Assembly (NCBI GenBank): GCA_020433785.1
Contig: JAGRCC010000042.1
Span: forward strand, 1 to 18,606
DNA length: 18,606 nucleotides
Source: Anaerolineae bacterium
GTDB lineage: Bacteria > Chloroflexota > Anaerolineae > 4572-78 > J111
Reading direction: 5' to 3'
The notes beneath the pieces were generated by a model. The model had not been told where the DNA came from, did no database searches, and was given only the letters and a program-made list of their open reading frames with translations. This document shows, one piece after another, positions 1 through 7,814 of this stretch. Numbering within the stretch: the stretch's first letter is position 1; each line of letters starts with the position of its first letter. A program made the position numbers and the translations under genes.

Positions 1-610
1 CGCAGGTATGGCTGTACTGCTTTTGTTGGGGAACGAACGACCCATAAAAGTAACCGGTGAAATCATAGCCGTAGTAGCCAGTTCTACAACCACCGCCACA
101 GTTGTCATAGCAGTCGTTACGATCACACTTTTCCGGCAAATGAACCGGCTTTTCCCAGCAGTTATCCCGGCCGCAATCGTTACCGCGCCAATTTGACTTT
201 TCATAGCCCCAGTCGCCGCCGCAGTCATTCCAACCGCAATCACCACCGCGCCAATTTGACTTTTCGTGGCCCCAGTTGCCGCCGCAGTTATCCCAGCCGC
301 AATCACCACCGCGCCAATTTGACTCATGGCCCCAATCATTACAGGGATTGCCGCAGCCCCAAGGATAGCCAGGGCCGTTAGGAATGTACAATCTTTGGCC
401 AGCAAAGATGTGGTTAGGATTGTAGAGGCCATTGGCTTCGGCAATGCTATAAGGATTCACATCATACATTCGGCCGATACTGAAGAGGGTTTCACCCCAT
501 TGAACAACATGGCAGCGGTCCTGCTGACAATAGCCGCTGGCCGATGCCATAGAGGCAACTCCCAAAAAGAGAGTTGCAGTAAGAAGGGAAGCGATTAAAA
601 ACTTTTTCAT
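1..610 (-). CDS. Secreted LysM protein with Cys/Trp/Gly-rich 21-residue repeats (C-terminus beyond the left edge)
   Basis: The frame is open from ATG at 610-608 to the left edge, giving 203 visible residues. GGAGAG lies 5 nt upstream of the ATG and fixes the start. Residues 1-24 form a signal peptide (Lys-Lys, hydrophobic stretch, then MASA before the predicted cut). Residues 34-77 are a LysM domain with the typical HVVQWGETLFSIG start and GQRLYIP end, a fold that binds peptidoglycan or chitin-like glycans. Residues 97-117, 118-138 and 139 to about 159 are tandem repeats starting SNWRGGDCGW, encoded by 63-bp DNA repeats; the third decays. The rest is rich in Cys, Asp, Gly and Tyr. It is likely an exported cell-wall-associated protein. 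The role of the repeats is unknown; paired Cys could form disulfides or bind metal. It has its own promoter and is separated from the liv operon by a terminator. Confidence 0.85.
   Translation of the reverse strand, partial: MKKFLIASLLTATLFLGVASMASASGYCQQDRCHVVQWGETLFSIGRMYDVNPYSIAEANGLYNPNHIFAGQRLYIPNGPGYPWGCGNPCNDWGHESNWRGGDCGWDNCGGNWGHEKSNWRGGDCGWNDCGGDWGYEKSNWRGNDCGRDNCWEKPVHLPEKCDRNDCYDNCGGGCRTGYYGYDFTGYFYGSFVPQQKQYSHTC
134..322 (-). repeat. Three 63-bp in-frame tandem repeats inside the LysM gene
   Basis: Copies begin at 322, 259 and 196 on the minus strand, an exact 63-bp period (21 codons). Each opens with the codons for SNWRG. The first two copies are nearly identical; the third diverges after about 12 codons. 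The exact multiple of three keeps the frame, so unit number can vary without breaking the protein. Confidence 0.85.
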
Positions 611-662
611 GTGTCTCTCCTACATGTAATTTGATAGTTTTCCATTAACTCCCTCCGTCCAA

Positions 663-688
663 CTAACGGTCATCCCCATAACCGTTAG
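663..688. promoter_or_regulatory. 8-bp inverted repeat in the LysM gene leader
   Basis: CTAACGGT at 663-670 and ACCGTTAG at 681-688 are perfect inverted copies separated by 10 nt. They lie between the predicted promoter and the LysM start codon, so they could be an mRNA hairpin in the leader or a regulator site. No regulator can be named. Confidence 0.4.
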
Positions 689-755
689 ATGAAGAGTTTC
701 GGCTTATAGTATTAGACTATGTAAAGCCTTTATGGAAAGTTTTTATGTTAAAGCC

Positions 756-784
756 ATTATATCGACTCTTTGAAATATTTGCAA
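756..784 (-). promoter_or_regulatory. Sigma70-type promoter for the LysM gene
   Basis: On the minus strand TTGCAA (784-779) and TATAAT (761-756) are separated by 17 bp. Transcription would start near 749, leaving a leader of about 139 nt before the start codon. The match to consensus is strong, but no start site has been measured. Confidence 0.65.
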
Positions 785-901
785 TAGCCAGTCAACATAA
801 TAAATCCATTTTACTTACCATAATATGGGTAACTAGAACGATTTAATAAGGTTGCCTACTTTATTGAATCTTAAAATTTTTGTCAGGGTCTTTTTGGCAC
901 A

Positions 902-940
902 TAAAAATGCGCCATTTAAAGGTTAAATGGCGCATTTTTA
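902..940 (-). terminator. Rho-independent terminator of the liv operon
   Basis: Positions 902-919 and 923-940 are perfect 18-bp inverted copies around a 3-nt loop (AGG). The stem has a GC-rich core (GCGCC) and A/T runs at both ends, so it could stop transcription from either side. It lies about 60 bp past the livF stop codon and insulates the LysM promoter from the liv operon. Confidence 0.85.
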
Positions 941-998
941 TTTTATTATTAGCTTATTCTGTTAAAACGAAATGGCTAAGGCTATTACGAGACCTTCT

Positions 999-1712
999 CT
1001 AGTCAACCCCCAGATAAGCTTTCTGGACCATCTCATTTTTCTGTAGAACTTTGGCGTCATCTTGTAACACAATTTCACCGGTTTGGATCACATAGCCTCG
1101 ATGGGCAATTTGTAGGGCCATCAATGCGTTTTGCTCAACCAGCAAAACGGTTGTCCCTTCTTGATTAATGGTTTGGATGGTTTCAAAAATACCTTCCACT
1201 AAAATCGGGGCCAAGCCCATCGACGGCTCATCGAGCAGTAACACCTTGGGTCGAGCCAGCATCGCCCGGCCCATGGCCAACATCTGCTGCTCGCCCCCAC
1301 TCAACGTGCCGGCAACCTGTTTTTGCCGTTCTTTGAGACGCGGGAAAATGCCAAAGACGCGCTCGATATCCGCAGCTATCTGCTTGGCGTCATCGCGAAT
1401 ATAAGCGCCCATTTCCAGATTTTCCATAACGGTCAAACGGGCAAAAACGCCGCGACCTTCCGGTACCTGCGACAACCCTTTACCTACAATTTCATGTGCC
1501 GGAAACGCCGATAAATCTTCGCCGGCCAACCGCACCGAGCCGACCCGCGGCCGGACAATACCGCTAATCGTTTTAAGGGTAGTACTCTTGCCGGCCCCAT
1601 TAGCGCCAATCAAGGTTACAATTTCGCCTTGTTCGACCTTCAACGAAACGCCCTTCAAGGCATGAATGTTACCGTAGTAGCTGTGTACGTTATCGACTTC
1701 TAATAATGCCAT
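999..1712 (-). CDS. livF: Branched-chain amino acid ABC transporter ATP-binding protein LivF
   Basis: This is one of the two ATPases that power a HAAT-family importer for branched-chain amino acids or related compounds, acting on the inner face of the membrane. The length of 237 residues is normal for LivF. Visible motifs are Walker A GANGAGKST (36-44), Q-loop in SQVPEGRGVF (Q82), signature LSGGEQQ (137-143), Walker B VLLLDEP (157-163) and the LVEQNA segment typical of LivF, where Gln replaces the usual switch His. It is the last gene of the livHMGF operon. A palindromic repeat lies in the 165-nt gap after livG. The ribosome binding site is weak (AAGAAG about 12 nt upstream), so livF may be translated less than livG. 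Substrate specificity cannot be read from the ATPase. Confidence 0.93.
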   Translation of the reverse strand: MALLEVDNVHSYYGNIHALKGVSLKVEQGEIVTLIGANGAGKSTTLKTISGIVRPRVGSVRLAGEDLSAFPAHEIVGKGLSQVPEGRGVFARLTVMENLEMGAYIRDDAKQIAADIERVFGIFPRLKERQKQVAGTLSGGEQQMLAMGRAMLARPKVLLLDEPSMGLAPILVEGIFETIQTINQEGTTVLLVEQNALMALQIAHRGYVIQTGEIVLQDDAKVLQKNEMVQKAYLGVD

Positions 1713-1767
1713 AATTTTTTCGCTTCTTTATAAATGATAGGACTTACGTAGTTGGGTGTAACGAACA

Positions 1768-1849
1768 AGGTGACAGTCACTTTTTGCCGAAATTGAACGT
1801 CCGTTTAGCCCAAACAGGTCGATTTATCACGCTCAAGTGACTGTCACCT
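1768..1849. repeat. MITE-like palindromic repeat, copy 1 (between livG and livF)
   Basis: AGGTGACAGTCACTT at 1768-1782 and its exact inverse at 1835-1849 form 15-bp terminal inverted repeats of an 82-bp element. Each arm is itself a small palindrome (GTGAC-N-GTCAC). The interior, including AACAGGTCGATTTA, aligns with copy 2 at 10496-10580. Transcribed within the liv mRNA it would fold into a long hairpin between livG and livF. No coding capacity. Confidence 0.85.
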
Positions 1850-1877
1850 ATTGAACGGCGTAACTCATAAATGAAAT

Positions 1878-2699
1878 CTAAACCGTAGGCACTTCCGGCT
1901 GGTTGGCCTCATCTTCTTCAGCGGTGGGATCGATAGCCCCCCGGCCCAGATAGGCTTCGATAACCTTAGTGTTTCTTTGAATTTCGATGGGAGTGCCTTC
2001 CGCAATTTTTTGACCGTAATCGAGCACGGTGATCTGTTCCGAAATATCCATCACTAGGCGCATATCGTGTTCAATCAGGATAATGGTCACCCCTAATTCA
2101 TCCCGAATCCGGCGAATGAAATGGGTTAAGCTGGCCGTTTCATTGGGGTTCATCCCGGCCGTCGGTTCGTCCAACAGCAGCAGCTTGGGTTTGCTGGCCA
2201 ATGCCCGGGCAATTTCCAACCGGCGCTGATCGCCATAGGCCATATGTTTGGCCAGGATATCGCCTCGACCTTGCAGCCCCACGAAACGGATAATGCGTCT
2301 GGCCTCTTCATGAGCCGCCTCTTCTTCTTTCCGGGTAGCGGGTAAGCCTAGCACCGCCCCAAACCAGGGGGATTTCAGATGCGGTTCTTGGCCGACCAAA
2401 ATATTTTCGATAGCAGTCATATTGGCAAATAGGCGAATATTTTGGTAAGTTCGGGAAATGCCTCGCCGCGTAATTTGATCGGGCGGAATATCAACCAGCG
2501 GCTCGCCTCGAAAAATCACCTTACCTTCAGTAATCGGGTAAAACCCGGTAATGCAGTTAAAGAAAGTTGTTTTCCCGGCTCCGTTTGGTCCGATAACAGC
2601 GTGGATCGACTTTTCTTCAATCTCAACATCAACATGGTCAACGGCAACCAACCCGCCAAACCGTTTAGTAACTCCTTGGGCTGATAAAATGGAAGCCAT
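1878..2699 (-). CDS. livG: Branched-chain amino acid ABC transporter ATP-binding protein LivG
   Basis: This is the second ATPase of the HAAT importer. Of 273 residues, about 255 make the canonical LivG and the acidic tail (TAEEDEANQPE) is extra. Motifs are Walker A GPNGAGKTT (37-45), Q-loop TYQN (Q86), signature MAYGDQRRLEIARAL (153-167; LivG proteins carry AYGDQ rather than LSGGQ), Walker B LLLLDEP (173-179) and switch H211. It follows livM with only 2 nt between stop and start. Its ribosome binding site GAGGAG lies inside the last codons of livM, so translation is probably coupled. Confidence 0.93.
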   Translation of the reverse strand: MASILSAQGVTKRFGGLVAVDHVDVEIEEKSIHAVIGPNGAGKTTFFNCITGFYPITEGKVIFRGEPLVDIPPDQITRRGISRTYQNIRLFANMTAIENILVGQEPHLKSPWFGAVLGLPATRKEEEAAHEEARRIIRFVGLQGRGDILAKHMAYGDQRRLEIARALASKPKLLLLDEPTAGMNPNETASLTHFIRRIRDELGVTIILIEHDMRLVMDISEQITVLDYGQKIAEGTPIEIQRNTKVIEAYLGRGAIDPTAEEDEANQPEVPTV

Positions 2700-2701
2700 A
2701 A

Positions 2702-4483
2702 TTAAACACTCCTCGGCACGGTTTGGCCGACCGGTACGGCCTCAACATCTTCATCGCTTTGCATTTCGCGTCGAACGGTTTCAGACGGCCACAACCCTTC
2801 CGGTCTAACCAGCATCATCACCACTAGCAAAGCGCCGTAGATGAGCAGCCGGTACTCGGCAAATTCTCGCAGCAGTTCAGGCAAGCCCACCAGCACCAGC
2901 GAGCCGACAATGACGCCGGGGATACTGCCGGAGCCGCCAATGATCACCAGGCTGACCACATTGATCGACACAATCAGGCCGAAGCTGTGCGGAAAAACCG
3001 AGCCAACTTGCGCGGCAAAGATGGCCCCGCTCAACCCGGCAAAGGCCGCGCCGATCCCAAACGCCAGGAGTTTGCTGGCAATCAAGTTGATACCCATCGC
3101 CTCGGCCACGTCTTCATCCTCGCGGAGGGCCATCCAGTTACGGCCAATACGGGCGTTTTGCAGCCGCCAAGCGACAAAGGCAATCAGACAACAGCCAATG
3201 ACAATAATATAATAGAAATGCGCCGGGTCTTTGATGCGGCCATCGGTACTGACAAAAAAGAATAAGACCGATTGAAAGTAAGCCGGCAGTTGGTTGGCTA
3301 TTTGATTTACATAAGCGACCGCCGGTTTGGGGATATTCAGAACACCCTGAGCGCCGCCCAAAATCGGACGCAAAAAATCTGACAGCACTAAGATGCGAAT
3401 AATTTCGGCAAAACCTAAGGTCACAATGGCCAAGTAATCGCCGCGCATCCGCAGCACCGGAATGCCTAAAAAGACGCCGGCAAAGGCAGAAACCGCCACC
3501 GCAATCGGAATAGCCACCCAAAAGTTTGAATAACCGGCTAGAGCCGTCCCGGAAAGGCCTAACTCACTGGAAGTCGTCATCAGCGCCACCGTATAGGCGC
3601 CAATAGCAAAAAAGCCGACAAACCCCAGGTCCAACAATCCGGCCAGACCAATTTCAATATTCAAGCCCAGCCCCATCATAGCGTAGAGACCCACCAAAAC
3701 TAAAATCTGGCTGATATAGGGTCCCACCGCTTGAGGCAGCAGGATCAGAAAGAGAATACTGAGCACAATCAGGACCCAACTTAGCACTCGCCGCTGAGAC
3801 GGGGGCAGGCTATTCACCCCAGACTGCATTTTTTCTCTTTGGGTAGCCCACAGCGTAGATACCACGGCAAAAAAGATGAAAACGCTAATCGTGCCCGGAA
3901 TCGATAGCCCATTGCGGCCGTACAGGAAATCGGCCAGGGCCTCAGTTATATCAAAGCGCCCTAAGACGACCGTCAGCAGTTCACCTAACATCCCCATTAA
4001 CAAAACGGCTGTCAGGCCGACAACGATCGCCCGTCGGACCAGATCGGGCAGCAGCGCGATAACTCCGCCTAGTACACTCAATGCCAGCAGTGTACCGGTC
4101 AACATCATCAGTCCCATCCCCAGCGACTCTTGCCCATAAGTCAGAATTTCGACCAGGGCCGGAGAAGCGTTAACGAACATCGACCGGAGATCGATCGACT
4201 CAATAATAACCACCAACAAAGACGACATTACGCCGCCAATGATACCAGCGATCAAGCTGGCTATTAAGCCGGTGGTCCAATTACCTTTGGCGACCTTCAA
4301 GGAGGTCACATATCCCATCCCCAAACTAATTACCAGGAGTAATACCCGCCCCAAAGTGAGCATCGTTCCGTCGATGATTCCGCGTGAGTCAAAGGTTTCA
4401 ACCATTCCGACCAGGCTGACATACCAGACAGCGATGCCCATAATGAAGCCGTATTGTCCCACCTGTTTCCAATTTAAGGTCAT
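2702..4483 (-). CDS. livM: Branched-chain amino acid ABC permease LivM with a long N-terminal membrane extension
   Basis: The core of a LivM permease begins near residue 232 and shows GLYAMMGLGLNIEIGLAGLLDLG (about 266-288), the coupling-helix segment RIGRNWMALREDEDVAEAMGIN and the C-terminal VRPEGLW. The protein has 593 residues, far longer than a typical LivM of roughly 300-420. The extra first 230 residues contain about six hydrophobic segments (for example near 12-30, 43-60, 70-95, 120-145, 150-175, 197-213) and end in a polar linker (QREKMQSGVNSLPPSQRR). The start is supported by GGAGG 6 nt upstream. The gene lies 17 nt after livH. I know no function for the extension. Confidence 0.9.
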   Translation of the reverse strand: MTLNWKQVGQYGFIMGIAVWYVSLVGMVETFDSRGIIDGTMLTLGRVLLLVISLGMGYVTSLKVAKGNWTTGLIASLIAGIIGGVMSSLLVVIIESIDLRSMFVNASPALVEILTYGQESLGMGLMMLTGTLLALSVLGGVIALLPDLVRRAIVVGLTAVLLMGMLGELLTVVLGRFDITEALADFLYGRNGLSIPGTISVFIFFAVVSTLWATQREKMQSGVNSLPPSQRRVLSWVLIVLSILFLILLPQAVGPYISQILVLVGLYAMMGLGLNIEIGLAGLLDLGFVGFFAIGAYTVALMTTSSELGLSGTALAGYSNFWVAIPIAVAVSAFAGVFLGIPVLRMRGDYLAIVTLGFAEIIRILVLSDFLRPILGGAQGVLNIPKPAVAYVNQIANQLPAYFQSVLFFFVSTDGRIKDPAHFYYIIVIGCCLIAFVAWRLQNARIGRNWMALREDEDVAEAMGINLIASKLLAFGIGAAFAGLSGAIFAAQVGSVFPHSFGLIVSINVVSLVIIGGSGSIPGVIVGSLVLVGLPELLREFAEYRLLIYGALLVVMMLVRPEGLWPSETVRREMQSDEDVEAVPVGQTVPRSV

Positions 4484-4500
4484 GCGTTGCCTCCGTTCCG

Positions 4501-6117
4501 CTAAGCTTTCTTCTTGCCTAAGTCAACGCCCATAATGCCGGTGGGCCTAAAGATCAGCACGAGCACCAGCATTGTAAAGGCAATCGCATCCTTTAGCTGG
4601 TAGGGGGCGGGGATGCCCAACCCTTCCAGAAACAAACTCGGCCCGACCGACTCGAAGATGCCCAGGAATAACCCGCCAATCATCGCCCCGGGGATATTGC
4701 CGATGCCGCCCAGGACTGCCGCTGTAAACGCCTTAAGGCCGGGAAAGAAGCCCATAAAGAAATTGACCTGTCGAAACATAAGTCCGTACAGCACGCCGGC
4801 CGCGCCGGCTAAGGCTGCGCCCAAGGCAAAGGTAATCGAAATCACCTGATCAACATTGATCCCCATTAACGCGGCCACATCTTTATCTTCCGCCACCGCC
4901 CGCATGGCTTTACCGATTTTGGTCTTCTGCACAAAATAATACAAGCCCACCATCAACCCCACCGAACTGAGGATCACGGTAAACTGAATCTTTGAGATAG
5001 ACAGCGCCACCTCAGCCGTGGTGGTGATATCCTGCTCGGCGGCATACTCAGGCGTAATTGGGAAGGCCCCGTTAATGACCGAGACTAACCCTCCCTTTAA
5101 TATCGGGACAACCAGATAGATAACCACCAGCAACACGAAGACCGTTAAAGTAAAGGGCAACCAACTCAAATTCGGTTGGTCGATAAAGGCCTTTTTGAGT
5201 CGTTGATAAAGAAATGTTGAAGCCCAGCCGCCCACCCCGGCCACAATGACCAGGGCCAGGAATAACATTAAATCGCCTACGACCAAATCGCCGGTCAAGG
5301 CCGGGACTTGAGGATAGGCTTCCACCCCGGAGCCGTAAAAGCCCCGAAACGTATATTGCAGAAAAAAAGACGCCCCGATGGCGGTGATCAAGGGCACCAA
5401 TCTCGGGGCGTATCGCAGCGGTTTATAAGCCACACGTTCTACGGTCACAGCCACAATGGTCGAGGTCACCATCGCGACTAAAAATATCATTATTAGGGCC
5501 AAAAGAGGATAGGTATCCAAAAAGGCCGGCATATCTTCAGCGGGGGGTGTGGCCAGCGCTCGAGCTACGAAAAAAGCGGTGAAAGCCCCACTCATAAAAA
5601 TTTCGCCGTGGGCAAAGTTGATCATAAACAAAATACCATAAACCAACGTATACCCCAAAGCAATTAGCGCATAAATGCCACCTTGGGCTAGCCCAAAAAT
5701 AAAGAAGTCGAACCATTGTTGGGTGCTATATTTAGGCACCGCCAGCGAGGAGATGGTCCCGCCGATCACAATAAAAATGATGATAATCTTGAAGAAAAGC
5801 AGCCAGCCATCCACAAACGTAAAGCGCTTGAACATATCATAAGCGGTGATCAAGCCGATGGGAATACCGATAAACAAGCCCGTACCCAGGCCGCCCAAAA
5901 ACGCCCCCAGAACGGCGTCGAGATTGAAGGCTGCGCCAAAGAGTAATCCGCCGCTGACCAACACCGCGTTAACTACCGCGCACACCGCGCCGATGATCAA
6001 TCCCCCCACATACCACTTTAACTTGGGGGCGCCTTCCTCATCTTTGATAGAGCGCAATATATAGCCGGCCCCTAGCGATAGAAAAATATACAAAATCAAG
6101 TTCGTCGCAAGCTGCAT
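4501..6117 (-). CDS. livH: Branched-chain amino acid ABC permease LivH with N-terminal extension and internal insertion
   Basis: The LivH core begins near residue 136 (FFIFGLAQGGIYALIALGYT) and contains INFAHGE (166-172), YKPLR (231-235) and the coupling segment KIGKAMRAVAEDKDVAALMGIN (about 400-421), with VLGGIGNIPGAMIGG near the end. It has 538 residues, while LivH is usually about 290-310. The excess is in two places: residues 1-135, with about four hydrophobic segments, and an insertion of about 70-80 residues (near 300-375) carrying a further hydrophobic segment. It is the first gene of livHMGF, preceded by a promoter at 6395-6423 and a leader of about 270 nt. AGGAG lies 10 nt before the ATG. 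No LivK or LivJ binding protein is adjacent. Confidence 0.92.
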   Translation of the reverse strand: MQLATNLILYIFLSLGAGYILRSIKDEEGAPKLKWYVGGLIIGAVCAVVNAVLVSGGLLFGAAFNLDAVLGAFLGGLGTGLFIGIPIGLITAYDMFKRFTFVDGWLLFFKIIIIFIVIGGTISSLAVPKYSTQQWFDFFIFGLAQGGIYALIALGYTLVYGILFMINFAHGEIFMSGAFTAFFVARALATPPAEDMPAFLDTYPLLALIMIFLVAMVTSTIVAVTVERVAYKPLRYAPRLVPLITAIGASFFLQYTFRGFYGSGVEAYPQVPALTGDLVVGDLMLFLALVIVAGVGGWASTFLYQRLKKAFIDQPNLSWLPFTLTVFVLLVVIYLVVPILKGGLVSVINGAFPITPEYAAEQDITTTAEVALSISKIQFTVILSSVGLMVGLYYFVQKTKIGKAMRAVAEDKDVAALMGINVDQVISITFALGAALAGAAGVLYGLMFRQVNFFMGFFPGLKAFTAAVLGGIGNIPGAMIGGLFLGIFESVGPSLFLEGLGIPAPYQLKDAIAFTMLVLVLIFRPTGIMGVDLGKKKA

Positions 6118-6264
6118 CTCATCTCTACTCCTCGAAAAAGATTATTTATGATGTCTTGATATCGGTCATACCCCGGGCCTTCATCAACGAAGAGGACTTA
6201 TCAATTTCTCGACTGTGCCATATTCTCAATAATTCGGGGTGGGGGCGCGGCTCGGCGCCGGCTT

Positions 6265-6286
6265 GGGGCGGGTCTATCGCCGCCCC
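6265..6286 (-). promoter_or_regulatory. GC-rich hairpin in the livH leader
   Basis: GGGGCGG (6265-6271) pairs with CCGCCCC (6280-6286) around an 8-nt loop, next to a further GC-rich segment (6241-6262). It lies in the predicted untranslated leader of livH. No T-run follows, so it is not a classical terminator, and it matches no riboswitch that I recognise. Confidence 0.4.
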
Positions 6287-6387
6287 TATGGTTTGAGAAA
6301 ATACCTGCTGCACCCGGAAACGTCTATAGCAACCTACCGGTGGGGGAGTTTGTAGCAGATGTCTGGATTCGACACGCTTTAAATTTG

Positions 6388-6406
6388 ACGTGCGATTATA
6401 GCACGT
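6388..6406. promoter_or_regulatory. Inverted repeat spanning the livH -10 box (possible operator)
   Basis: ACGTGC (6388-6393) and GCACGT (6401-6406) are perfect inverted copies 7 bp apart, centred on the TATAAT of the livH promoter. A dimeric repressor bound here would block RNA polymerase. The operator role is inference. Confidence 0.4.
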
Positions 6407-6423
6407 AACGAGACACGGGTCAA
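6395..6423 (-). promoter_or_regulatory. Promoter of the livHMGF operon
   Basis: On the minus strand TTGACC (6423-6418) and TATAAT (6400-6395) are separated by 17 bp, close to the sigma70 consensus. Transcription would start near 6388 and leave a leader of about 270 nt before livH. Confidence 0.7.
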
Positions 6424-6461
6424 TCTAAGTTTAGACCCGATAAGTGTAACTGACTGATGAA

Positions 6462-7775
6462 CTAATTACCCGGTTGAGGGCGCGCCCCAATGGGGGTCAG
6501 CGTCGGGGCAATAGCCGGAGCGGATTGATTATCGCCAGCGCCGGTATCGCCGGATGAGCTGTCCGCCGGCAGTTGGCCCTCGAACTCTTGGGTGGCGCCA
6601 TCGACTTCAATAGCGTAATCGAGCGGCACTACTTGCACCCAGGTATTTCCGGGCTTGAACGGCATCGGGCGGCCGTCGCCAAAAATAAAGCGCGGCGTTT
6701 CGCGCCCATCGGTTTCCCAGTTACCTTTCAGTAACTTGCCGTCGCGCACCAGCCAGGCCGGCCCAAAGCCGTTGACAATAATCCGGATTGACGTGGCTCC
6801 GGCGCTGTCTTCCACAATATCGGTGTCCTGGTGGTCGGCAAAGTAGATAACTACGTTAGCGGCGCTGATCTGGTCGCCGTTGAAATCCATATGGGGGTCA
6901 TCGGTGGTGAAGCGTAGATAGCGACCGCTGGTGGCATCATATTCCCAGCGGGCTTCGCTGGTTTGCGAAGGGTAAGGAATGGTCACGGTTTTGGCGTCGC
7001 TCACCACATCGGCGGGAAAGGTGGTGGCATCCAGAGCATCGCTGAAGGAAAAGCCGCGTAGGTTGACGCTCCCGTCCAACCCTTCCCGATCCAGATACTC
7101 CCGGCCCAAGGTAGCGTCAAAAGCCAGGCGCGTCTGCCAACCTTCGTTGGGCCGGTAGAAATACGGTCCCGGCACGTAAAATTCATCCAGATTGACAATA
7201 TCCGTCTGCGACAGCTCCCAGCGCACCTCATCGGAGCCGCCGGAGTTGACCAGCGCCGCATCGTATTGAACCGTCAACTGCTGGTTAATCAGCCGGGCCG
7301 AGCGAATGGGAGCAATGGTATCCGGGTCATTAGTCAAGAAAATCGCTGAAAAGCGGGTCACCCACCACTCGACCAGTTCCTCGTAAACGACATCGGCGGC
7401 CGTCAGAGCGACTTGGGGGCGGGCTTCAGGGTCATTGCCAACCCGCGCCATCAAAGGCCGGCGCTGCAAGATAGCGGGGTCGCTCACCGGCAGGCCGGTC
7501 AGCGGGTTAACATTAGCCGAGCGGTCAAACACCGCCGGATTGGCGGTCGGCTCCGTGGCGACGGTCGGGGCGGGGGTCGGGGTATCAGCCGGGACAAACG
7601 GGGTGGGCGTGACTTCCGCCGGCGGTGCTTCAGTGGCAAAGACCACCACCGCCAGCTCCGAGGTCGGGGTCGGCGGCAGCGGGCGACTGCTGCCACACGC
7701 GGCCACCGCAGCAACCAACCCAACCGCCGCAACCATACCTATAAATCGGCCAATAGCCCTGACAGAACAACGCAT
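6462..7775 (-). CDS. DUF3048 domain lipoprotein (YerB-like)
   Basis: The 437-residue protein starts with a lipoprotein signal; Cys27 in VAAC is the likely lipidation site, and a Pro/Thr-rich linker (about 33-80) follows. DUF3048 then begins: NPLTGLP (90-96), RRPLMARVGNDPEARPQ (105-121), ADVVYEELVE (127-136), TRFSAIF (140-146) and IAPIRSARL (154-162), all hallmarks of the family. The C-terminal DUF3048 half covers about 260-400 and a Ser/Pro tail closes the protein. Bacillus YerB is the best-known relative; its biochemical function is unestablished. The start is supported by GAGG 5 nt upstream. It is probably monocistronic, with a promoter at 7815-7842 and livH having its own promoter downstream. 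Confidence 0.9.
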   Translation of the reverse strand: MRCSVRAIGRFIGMVAAVGLVAAVAACGSSRPLPPTPTSELAVVVFATEAPPAEVTPTPFVPADTPTPAPTVATEPTANPAVFDRSANVNPLTGLPVSDPAILQRRPLMARVGNDPEARPQVALTAADVVYEELVEWWVTRFSAIFLTNDPDTIAPIRSARLINQQLTVQYDAALVNSGGSDEVRWELSQTDIVNLDEFYVPGPYFYRPNEGWQTRLAFDATLGREYLDREGLDGSVNLRGFSFSDALDATTFPADVVSDAKTVTIPYPSQTSEARWEYDATSGRYLRFTTDDPHMDFNGDQISAANVVIYFADHQDTDIVEDSAGATSIRIIVNGFGPAWLVRDGKLLKGNWETDGRETPRFIFGDGRPMPFKPGNTWVQVVPLDYAIEVDGATQEFEGQLPADSSSGDTGAGDNQSAPAIAPTLTPIGARPQPGN

Positions 7776-7814
7776 AATAACCTCAACTGTCTACCAAGTA
7801 GTTTCGTGAGCGCT

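Larger units (their letters stand above)
611..998. other. Gene-free interval between livF and the LysM gene
   Basis: This AT-rich 388-bp interval holds the livF-side terminator (902-940), the LysM promoter (756-784) and the leader inverted repeat (663-688). I see no coding frame with a ribosome binding site and no recognisable RNA gene. Confidence 0.7.
6118..6461. other. Gene-free interval: livH leader and promoter
   Basis: Besides the livH promoter, its operator-like repeat and a GC-rich hairpin, this interval contains CGGGTC (6416-6421) and GACCCG (6434-6439), an imperfect hairpin just past the DUF3048 stop codon that may end that transcript. A 12-codon frame starting near 6183 (minus) has no ribosome binding site and I do not count it as a gene. 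Confidence 0.6.

Noticed and set aside
326..598. Plus-strand frame of 90 codons
   Set aside because: It is antisense to the LysM gene, which has a signal peptide, a clear domain and a good ribosome binding site.
6148..6183. 12-codon leader peptide (MKARGMTDIKTS) before livH
   Set aside because: No Shine-Dalgarno sequence and no run of Leu, Ile or Val codons, as an attenuator of a branched-chain transporter would need.
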